Shown one piece after another: positions 56,536 through 64,000 of a stretch of DNA of 64,000 bases; positions within the stretch are counted from its first letter, which is position 1; each line of letters starts with the position of its first letter. Source of the DNA: Crocodylus rhombifer (lineage: Eukaryota > Chordata > Crocodylia > Crocodylidae). The stretch spans positions 685,044 through 749,043 of the forward strand of contig JAVSML010000031.1 in assembly GCA_038503035.1 (NCBI GenBank), in the 5' to 3' direction. The translations under genes were made by a program, and so were the position numbers. The notes beneath the pieces were generated by a model that was not told the origin of the DNA, made no database searches, and saw only the letters and a program-made list of their open reading frames with translations.

Positions 56536-58367
56536 ATTTAAACTTGCAGCCTCCCTCCCACCCCCCCCAAAAAAATAAAACCCCACAAGGAAAAGGTGAA
56601 ATACGATGACTGTCGCAGTACAAAGGTCTAATTCAGGAATACGAGTGGCCTTGAATTGGGGATCTTCTGTCGGTTCCACTTTTGAAATAACATTGAAAAC
56701 AATAGGTTGAGTCAGCTGAAGACACAGGAACAACAGAAGTATAACTAAGCAGCTTTTCAAATGGTGGTTACAGCTTCAGTGGAGGCAGTTCAGGTTGATT
56801 TCCAGATCTTAGGTTTGAAGGAGCAAGGGGGACAGAGAGAGATTCATATAGGTACTGTGCAATGGAAGTGCCCGCCGTCGGCAATTTTTGTTGGTTTGAA
56901 TTTGCTTTACAAAATCTCTGTCCAGGGCACAGCCTTGATTTTAAGGGGTCAGAGATGAAAAAGAAATTTACCCTGGATGGGAACAACATAAGCCAAAGGA
57001 TGTTGCATTGCTCTTAATGGGTACGTTTAATTAAGGAGCAAATGGGAAGCTGTGGCTCCAGCGCAGAGAAACACATTTAGATTCCTTGGCGCGCTCGCTG
57101 GCGGTACGTGTAATTGATTGTGCTGTCCAAGGGCCAGAGCTTGGAGAATTGATATTAGTCTCACCCCAAAAAGGGCCCAGACGAAAAGAAAATTAAGTCA
57201 CAGTAAAACCGGAAGGAATTTGAGCAACCTAGAGCGGGCTGGTGCCCAAGGGGAGCAAGTGCAGAGCCCCGTTAAGTGTCACAGCTGTACAGCCCGAAAC
57301 CGTGCCACCTGGGGCGGCTGTCTTGTCAGGTCTCATCAGCTAAGTTAGATCCAGATTGGCCAGTGCTCAGACTGGATGCCTCCACCGCAAATCCTGGGAT
57401 CCTGTGGGGAGAGTGTCGTTTGTGATTCAGTAGGCAGCACTTCTTTTCTTTGAATCAGTGCTGGTCAGGGACACTGGCTAAATGAGGTTGCCATCTTGCA
57501 GACGATTCACAGGTGGTCAGAAAAAGTGCCTTAGTGCTTTGCACAGTGCCGGTAATTCATGGGCTGAATTCCAGTAGAGGGACCTGCATTTTGATTCTTA
57601 AATCCCCCCACAGGCCTTGAGGTTTCATTTGCCTCTGGTCTCCTAAGCTGTTGGATAGTGTCACTACGTCCTTAAACAGCTGCTCCGTTTCACCCCAGCC
57701 AGGACTAAAAATACCTCCTTTAGTTTAATATGTCTGAGGCTCCATCCAGTCTTAGGCTACAATAGAGATATAAGTGCTTAACAGCATTACCATACGGCTA
57801 GTTCAGGAGCAGTTGCTGCAGGGGTGTTGCGCATCTCAAGGGAAAAAAATGAAACAAAACCAAAAAATAGCATTAAAATGGAGATTTCTGCTTGGTCAAC
57901 AGTTGTTCTGCTGCAGACGCTGCTGCAAAAGAATATGTTAAGGCTGCCTGAGCTGTGTGCACAGTATCATATTAACTGAAGGGAAAAATATTACCTTAGG
58001 TTCAATAGGGCAAATGTTTAGCATGGCACTAGTTGGATTAGAGCCCTTCCTCGGGGGAAAAATGTAGTTCATTGATTCTAGGTGATGCACATAATATATA
58101 AGCAAGCTCTTCAATGCTATTATATAAGTAAGCAGTTTATAGAGCTGGGGAGTTAGAACTCCTGGGTTTTCCACTTAATTGCTCCGTTGACTCATGGCGT
58201 GCCTCTCACTCAAGAACGCTCCCTGTTTTCTCTCCGTTAGGTGGTGTTATGAGAATTTGTGTTATGAGAAGGTGCGTGGCTATCTTCAGATAGAGGATTC
58301 TTTATAACTGCATGGTATTAACACTTCCAAATCCATGCCTGTTTCTTCGAGGATGGATCTTGTTTAC
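56536..58367. other. Intronic DNA; CpG-bearing block near 57040-57350
   Basis: 57060-57120 contains 'ggcgcgctcgctggcggtac' in a non-repetitive context and may be a conserved non-coding element. No exon or repeat ends recognised elsewhere. Confidence 0.4.
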
Positions 58368-58369
58368 TA

Positions 58370-58938
58370 CAAGCAGTCTTCGGACTTACAACACAATTGG
58401 TTCCTGAAAACCATATCGGAAGTTGAAACGTTGCAACTCGGAACGAATTTTCTCATAAGAAACAATGTTATAAATGGGGGAGTGGTTCCTGAACCACGGC
58501 CGGATACCCTGTTTTCATCAAAAATACCCCAGATTTTTGTACTTGAGTTGATCAAGTATAGATGAGTAATATAGCTGCATTAATGTATTTCTATTGTAAA
58601 TAGCAATCATGTTGATTTAGAAGGACTTCTTTGAGGTGACTTTCCTGGACTTTTTGAAGGGCTCTTGGTTGGACTTTTTGGAGGGTTTTTGACTTGAGTC
58701 TTCTCAGGAGTCTCGGCTGCAAATTTTTCTGGACTCTTTTCTGCTTTTGTAAAGAAAGTGTCCAAGGAAGTTTGGACAGATGTTCTCCAGGCAGGTCAAT
58801 GACACAGCGAACTTGTTCACTGGCATGGCGTCGCATCGGAGGAAGCGTTGTAAGTCACAAAGTTGAAACGGGGTGTCAATTTATAAATGTCGTAAGTGCA
58901 AAACGTAAATCAAAACGTTATAAGTTGAGGACTGCCTG
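58370..58938 (-). mobile_element. Tc1/mariner-pogo (Tigger-like) element, 569 bp
   Basis: The left end CAAGCAGTCTTCGGACTTAC and the reverse complement of the right end (CAGGCAGTCCTCAACTTATA) are inverted repeats. Each is flanked by TA (58368-58369 and 58939-58940), the target duplication of Tc1/mariner/pogo elements. Internal words repeat the ends ('gtaagtcacaaagttgaaac', 'aagttgaaacgttgcaactc'). Most of the transposase has been deleted; a C-terminal coding remnant persists on the minus strand (58607-58795). Confidence 0.85.
58607..58795 (-). pseudogene. Transposase C-terminus remnant with PIP-box-like motif and KSP repeats
   Basis: One minus-strand frame reads PAWRTSVQTSLDTFFTKAEK, then SPEKFAAETPEKTQVKNP, then PKSPTKSPSKSPGKSPQRSP and SKST before TGA at 58607-58609. 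QTSLDTFF (58751-58774) fits the PCNA-binding pattern Q-x-x-L-x-x-F-F. The tail is a run of five K/R-SP units. The frame is closed upstream by TGA at 58796-58798, so only about 62 codons remain. The alternative frame open from an ATG at 58836 gives a different basic peptide. PCNA binding has been reported for pogo transposase, which makes the motif meaningful, but the reading frame is not proven. Confidence 0.5.
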
Positions 58939-59009
58939 TATTCTCATTCAAAGAGAAAAAAATAGTAATATTTTAAGGGCATGCTGAGAAGATAATGTTA
59001 GGAGTCATT

Positions 59010-59778
59010 GTTGATCAATAAGAGGATCCGGGATATTGTTGAGAAAGAAGGGGATAACCTTGAGGAATAGACATGGGGTGAAATTCAGTGGTGCAAGTGC
59101 AAAGTTGTGAATTTAGGGGCTCGGGACAAGAACTTGTACTCTAAGCCAATAGTTCATCACTAGCAACTACTAAGAAGGGGAACCGCTTGAGTTTACTAGA
59201 TAATCAAAGGGCAGCTGAGAGCGACCAAGGTAATGCAGCCATGAAAAAAACAAGTGTGTTCGCTAAGGGATTTCCAGTAAAGAGATGGAAATTGTACAAC
59301 ATATAAGCAAGACCTCACATTCTTCTGGCCACCCATGCTCAAGAGAGATGAACTCAAATCCAGACTGGAACAGGTGCAAAGAAAGGCTATTAGGATAAAT
59401 AAAGGATTGGAGAGCACGTCACAGAGAGGAGATGGAAAGGGCTTACCCTGTGTGACCTATGTTGAAAGGAGATAGGATAAGGAGCGTGAACACCAGAATG
59501 ACAAAAGAGACCTAGTTAGGCTAAAGGACCATTGTGGCCCAAGGGGAAAAAATTACCATGCTCAAACATGGGCTGGTAATTAGAAAGAGGTTCTTAAGCA
59601 TCAAGGGCACATGGTTCTGCAACAGCCTCCCCCAAAAAAGCAATAGGGGCAAAAAAACCTGAACTCACATTGAAGTGGAGTTTAAGTGGTTATGAAGGTG
59701 ATTATACCATGGTGATAGAAGGGAACTGGACTCCGTGAGCCAGGAGGTCCCTTCTAGTCCTACGTTCCTGTAAATGGG
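59010..59778 (+). mobile_element. Old CR1 LINE fragment (distinct subfamily)
   Basis: In shifting frames it encodes CR1 pol words: gtgcaagtgcaaagttgtga (WCKCKVVNLG), then 'aacaggtgcaaagaaaggct' (EQVQRKAI), and ends 'aggaggtcccttctagtcct' plus 'acgttcctgtaaatg'. Diverged, with many stops; older than subfamilies A-D. Confidence 0.7.
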
Positions 59779-62530
59779 AAGGCAACACACGGCCTAAAAC
59801 AGAGGTGTGACACACTCGCGAGTTCACACATCACTGTCTGCAGAACTGCACAGATTTGGGGTTGCTGGCGAGTTTCTGCTTCGATTCCCAAGTCAACACC
59901 ACATGATAGGGATTTAATGGTTAAAAAAAAGTCAATGACTCCTGCCTCTGTTCCAGTGCCAAGAGCGAACTCCAGCCAGTGCATTTGGACCTACTTGTCT
60001 GAGCTTGTATTCTCTTGACATAATCTTAATTTTTGAGGTCTGTATTTTTGGGATTTGAGCCTTTTCTAAAGCACGATCATGTCCTAAACATTTGGTAGAG
60101 CTAGCAAATCAACGAGTCAGCTGCAGGAAGCATATGGCTTAGTGACACCAGGCACGTTAACAAACATATTGAAGTCATTATCTCCTCAGTTAAGAGTGAT
60201 TCTTGGTTTAAAATACCAGGCCAGGCGCACCCTCCATTATATGGAGACAGGGATGTTAGACTGAAAACAGTGTTAGGCTGTGCTATCAAATGAGTACAGG
60301 ACTGCTGCATCTATTTTGGTCTTGTTATTTCTAAAATGAATTTGAAATGAAAATCTCTTATTTCCCTTATGATTTCAGGAAAAGCTGGAACTTCATTGTT
60401 GTATTGGAAATCATTAACTAGTTAGAGGTATTTGTAAAGTTCATAGCATAACACAGAGCATCTTAAATGATGTTCTGCCTCATTGGCTTGCTTAGATTCC
60501 CCCACCTTTGGGGAAACATTGTGCTCCATAATTGTGTTTTGCAGAGATGCAGAGACCGTTTGTGCTGAGCTGAGCCCATGTAAACCAACAGCGATTCAGT
60601 GGGTCCTACTGTGTCACCTGCATTGGGTTCACACAAGCATGAATTTAAATTGTCTTCAGTGCAGTTGCTTCTTATTTATAAAAAGGTGCGAGTTGGAGGG
60701 ATCCGTTCCACAGCCCCCGATTTCCTTGCAATTCACAGTGCTTCGGAAATTGTTGTAGCCCAGCGGCACACTTGGAGGCAAAAGTCTGACACCTAATATG
60801 CAAAAATGAACACTAATAAAAAGGTGGTGCCTGTTTTCTTTTGGCTCCAATTTGATCAGGGAATAAGTGCATATCGAGAGGCCCAGAGAGAAAGTCAGAC
60901 CTGGAAAAGCAGCTGACAGCAGGATGCACAGTTAAGGCATCCTATTTCCCTTCCTCCTCCTTTCCCTTCTGTTACTTTCCTGCTCTATCGCCTCTCCTCT
61001 CTTGCATCTCATTGCATCCACTTTCCTCTGACTTCCAAATTGGAGCAGAATGAGTGCAAGGTGAGTGTTTTTTGTGAGATCTTGTATTGGACTGACTGTA
61101 TAGTTAAGAGAAACCTAAGACCAGCTTTAGGGCACAAAGCTTGGCCGTTTTCCTGTTGTGCCCAAAAGTCGATCTAACCATACCATTGGTCCAACTAAAA
61201 TGTCGCTAAAAGCAATTATAATACTCTTGGCTCCTGCATATTCCCTGGACTATCCCAGCTACAACACTCCACTCCCATTACAAATTAGACTAAGTTGCAC
61301 TGTATCCATTCCCTAACCCACTGGCACCCATTTCACTGTTTTCATCCGGACTGATTTCTAAAACTTCTAACACAGCTCCTTACTTTAAGCTGAGGTGAGT
61401 CCCAGCATTGCAATGCCTTGGGCTGAAAACCTGACCTTTGAAAACAGTTTTGCATAAGATGGCATCATGGGGTAGGCTCAACCCTGCACTCTGCCTCACG
61501 TAGATGAAAACATGTTTAATTGGAATTGGTTGTACTGATCCCGGTCAAGACCTGGGAGTGGCAAAGCCCTTTATGCACACCTGGATTGAATGGTAGTCTA
61601 CTTGAATTAGCCCCAGTTGTCCTGGATAAAGTGTTATTTAGGATCCAGGCACTTAAAGTGAAGCAATGGACTTCTACATCTGTGGGATCCCAAGAGAAAC
61701 GGCTTTGTCGTGGGAGAAATCCAACATTTGTTTTTACTCCGTGAGTCCCTCTGATGTGTAAAGCTTAGCTGACCGGGTAAACTAGGTACACAATAGTTGT
61801 ATCTCAGAGGACTTTCCCAGTGAATTTAGCCCTGTGTGCCTTGTTTTTCTTTCTCTCTCTAGTTCATATGATTTGAGCCATCTGACTCTTTTTATCCTGC
61901 CTGTTTAGCGATGAACTCTGTAATACACAGCCTGTTGAAGCTCGAGTCTATCCCTATCACCAGTACAAATAAGGAGCAACTCTGGTGATGGGGTTGAACT
62001 GATGTAAAAATAGAAAGGAGATCAATGTCTAGCAATCCGATTCTCCTCCTGGGCAAATCAGGAAGGACCCCGGTGGCAAAACTGCAGCGAGGGAAGAAGA
62101 CGAGGTCTTATTCTCTGCATCTGATGTACAGCATCAAAGAAAATCTCAGCTGGCGTAAACTAGCAATGCTCCATTGAAGTCAGCAGAATTACATCAGCTA
62201 AGGATTATACTCCTATAGCATTCCCCTCCCTTCAACCCCAAATGCCTTCTCATTAGTCATTGCAACCATTAGCAAAGGCACATCTACTTCTTTCCCTGTG
62301 TTGTACTCTGCTGCCTGAGCAGGCATGGACCAGCATCCACTGGACCGCTGATATTTTAGAGACACCGATGAGAATCCAAAATCAATTTCCTGGTTCCTTT
62401 TTTTTGCAAATGGACCAGCTTTAGTGTGACTCCTCGGAGAAGGAAAGAGAAGTTTTTTGTTTGTCTGTTTGTTTCTTGTAGAGCTTAAAATTTTGGTCCA
62501 GAAGTGACGAAGAATCATGCTAAGCTTCAG
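59779..62530. other. Intronic DNA with one unit of a short direct repeat
   Basis: 60814-60862 ('taataaaaaggtggtgcctg', 'ttttcttttggctccaattt') recurs at 62569-62617 with four differences. A C/T-rich tract lies at 60940-61040. No exon recognised. Confidence 0.45.
60814..60862. repeat. About 49-bp direct repeat, copy 1
   Basis: Matches 62569-62617 closely: 'ctaataaaaaggtggtacct', 'gttttcttttggctcca', then 'tttcatcag' versus 'tttgatcag'. The surrounding DNA is not repeated. Confidence 0.7.
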
Positions 62531-62568
62531 AAAACCAGTGGAGAGTCAAACTGAGCCAGAGTTTGACG

Positions 62569-62617
62569 CTAATAAAAAGGTGGTACCTGTTTTCTTTTGG
62601 CTCCAGTTTCATCAGTG
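62569..62617. repeat. About 49-bp direct repeat, copy 2
   Basis: See 60814-60862. It immediately precedes the coding-like relic at 62619. Confidence 0.7.
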
Positions 62618-62618
62618 A

Positions 62619-62815
62619 ACAGGTTGGAGAGAAGCAAAAGGTACGCAACAGCATTGCCAGGATGTTGAGTGCCATCAACAGTTTCCATTAGGACCACTCA
62701 GGACATCTGGAGCAGATGGATGACATGAAGAGGCACTCCAAGAAGCTGATGGAAATGACTTGCTCAGTGGATGATGCCATCATGCTGGTACAGTGTTGGG
62801 ACGCCCTTGTTTGGT
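62619..62815 (+). pseudogene. Coding-like relic of unknown family
   Basis: One frame reads GEKQKVRNSIARMLSAINSF, then a stop, then DHSGHLEQMDDMKRHSKKLM and EMTCSVDDAIMLVQCWDALVW before TGA. The amphipathic, charged pattern and the long run in a single frame suggest a decayed coding exon or transposon protein. I do not recognise the family. Confidence 0.35.
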
Positions 62816-63149
62816 GAACAGGCAGCAGCCATTGCAAGGATGGAGGCTACACTGGTGGTGGCAGAGAAGGGAGGTGGTGGTGACGGTGGGAGTGGCAAAG
62901 AGGAAGTGCACGCTCGTGGTCCCCATGTTCCTCTGGAGCTTCAGTCAGGTAAAAAGTCTTTTAACAGCACTGTTCATCCTACCTACACAGCAGCCATCCA
63001 GGATATGCTTGATAAAGGAACAGCACATCTGTGGATCCTTTAGCTGTAAGGTTGTGTTCAGAGGCTGTGGAAAAAATGTCCTCCGACTCATTACACTGCT
63101 TCAGACAACTTTACATCAAGAGTTTTTTTTTACGTTTAGCTTCTTTTAG

Positions 63150-63290
63150 CTTTTAGCCTCTCTCATTCCTTGGAGTCTCCCTATGCCTGGAGAAGGCTGA
63201 TTGTGCCCGATAGGTTGCTAAAAACTTTTTTTCCTTCTATTCAGTTGGTCTAATAAAATATACCACATCTACTCAAAGCCCCTTGCCTGC
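63150..63290. repeat. Interspersed repeat fragment ('ttggtctaataaaatatacc')
   Basis: 'ggttgctaaaaacttttttt' followed by 'cagttggtctaataaaatat' and 'accacatctactca' is the inverted-repeat family seen at 3108-3229 (GGTGATATCTTTTATTAGACC). Confidence 0.5.
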
Positions 63291-63644
63291 CCTTTACATA
63301 GAGAGAGCATCCCACCACAATCCTTGGGCTTCTCTCCATGTAATCCTTCTGGCATTCATTACTGAAGTCTCAAGTCTTACTCCTCGTCCCGCACAGCCAG
63401 CACGCCTCCCATCTGTGGGAGCTCAGAGTTGCTGAACGAGGCTCTCCGTGCAGAGCAGGAGGCATCTGCAGGACATTTCAAAGTGATCGCCTTTACATTT
63501 AACAGTCACACCCAAAGCAAAGGAACATGCCTCTTGTGCATAAATCCAGGCTATCAGCTTTAACAAGATGCTCCCATGCACACAGTCAATGTTCCTACAT
63601 CCATGCTGGGATTCCTGCATCATAAATACAACATTCCTACATCC

Positions 63645-63723
63645 ACTCGTTCCTGCCCAGGGCAAGGGTTTGGGCTCGATGATCTAATAGGTCCCTTCCA
63701 ACCCTAAAATCCATGAAACTATG
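63645..63723 (+). mobile_element. CR1 3' tail
   Basis: 'cctgcccagggcaagggttt', 'gggctcgatgatctaatagg', 'tcccttccaaccctaaaatc' and 'catgaaactatg'. A last 80-bp CR1 end; same subfamily as 45500-45640. Confidence 0.8.
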
Positions 63724-64000
63724 CATACACCAGCACAGAGTGCCTTCTTCCTTGGCCATCATGGCAAAAGGTGCTGTTTTGTCCATTGCTAACATATAAA
63801 GGATTCAAAAACTTTTCTGCCCCCAGATGAGGAGAAGGAAGTTCCTGGTTACACTTGGGCACCTTTGAGGACTCTTGAAATGCCTGTGCCAGCTGAGACA
63901 GATCTGGTAGAGCAGTGGGGGGCACTGCAAACCTCGGCTTCCTCTCCCTCCCCTCCTTTCCCCCCCAGACCCAGCAGCGAGCTGCTTTCAGGAGGCCGTC
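63724..64000. other. Intronic DNA to window end
   Basis: No feature recognised; a C-rich tract begins at 63940. Confidence 0.4.

Noticed and set aside
55867..56760. 297-codon frame beginning with a hydrophobic signal-like stretch and running into CR1 RT
   Set aside because: The first 79 codons are host intron upstream of the CR1 break at 56535; the apparent fusion is chance read-through, with no promoter or splice support.
61000..61075. 'cagaatgagtgcaag' then 'gtgagtg' as a small exon
   Set aside because: The upstream acceptor has a poor pyrimidine tract and the peptide is uninformative.
1..64000. CRISPR arrays, rRNA genes, bacterial operons or viral genomes
   Set aside because: No regularly spaced repeats, no rRNA motifs, no retroviral gag/pol/env frames; the content is vertebrate introns and transposons.

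Overview
The window looks like intronic DNA of a non-avian sauropsid, most likely a crocodilian. Base composition is AT-leaning with introns many kilobases long. The repeats are dominated by chicken-repeat-1 (CR1) LINEs of several subfamilies, hAT-type DNA transposons and foldback/MITE elements. The species call is inference; I see no mammalian Alu or L1, no bacterial operons and no CRISPR.

Only one host gene is well supported. Two coding exons on the + strand (28517-28589 and 43396-43478), about 14.8 kb apart, splice in phase into a 52-residue Qa-type SNARE helix with the central glutamine. The sequence best fits TSNARE1 (t-SNARE domain containing 1). A 29-nt candidate micro-exon lies at 5675-5703. 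The rest of the gene must lie outside the window or in exons too short to recognise. Inside the intron between the SNARE exons lies a decayed Myb/SANT-like reading frame (33231-33569, two nonsense codons). This is notable because TSNARE1 is described as a fusion of a PIF/Harbinger-type Myb domain with a SNARE.

Layout. 1-5.4 kb: hAT-like fragment, CR1 3' ends, a foldback hairpin, a truncated CR1 (3507-4555) and a perfectly delimited 223-bp hAT MITE. 5.4-11 kb: mostly unique intron. 11-16.5 kb: a nested complex in which a long CR1 was hit by a hAT MITE and by a second CR1, next to a decayed tRNA-Arg gene. 17-28 kb: GC-rich DNA and CR1 copies, including the longest CR1 pol frame (24587-27131). 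28.5-43.5 kb: SNARE exons with the Myb/SANT relic, a 667-bp MITE, and a 2370-bp hAT element (39150-41519) that still carries a 410-codon ORF with a BED finger and a hAT dimerisation domain but no catalytic core. 44-64 kb: CR1 tails, a second long CR1 (48047-50207), nested MITEs, another truncated CR1 (55498-56535), a Tc1/mariner-pogo type element (58370-58938), an old CR1 and unique intron.

The most interesting system is the hAT family. Four elements (12272-13085, 35608-36274, 39150-41519, 54235-54735) share the terminus TAGGGCTGTGCGAA, recognisable 8-bp target duplications and iterated GATTCRG motifs near the ends. One of them encodes a DNA-binding/dimerisation-only transposase derivative that could act as a repressor or be on the way to domestication.
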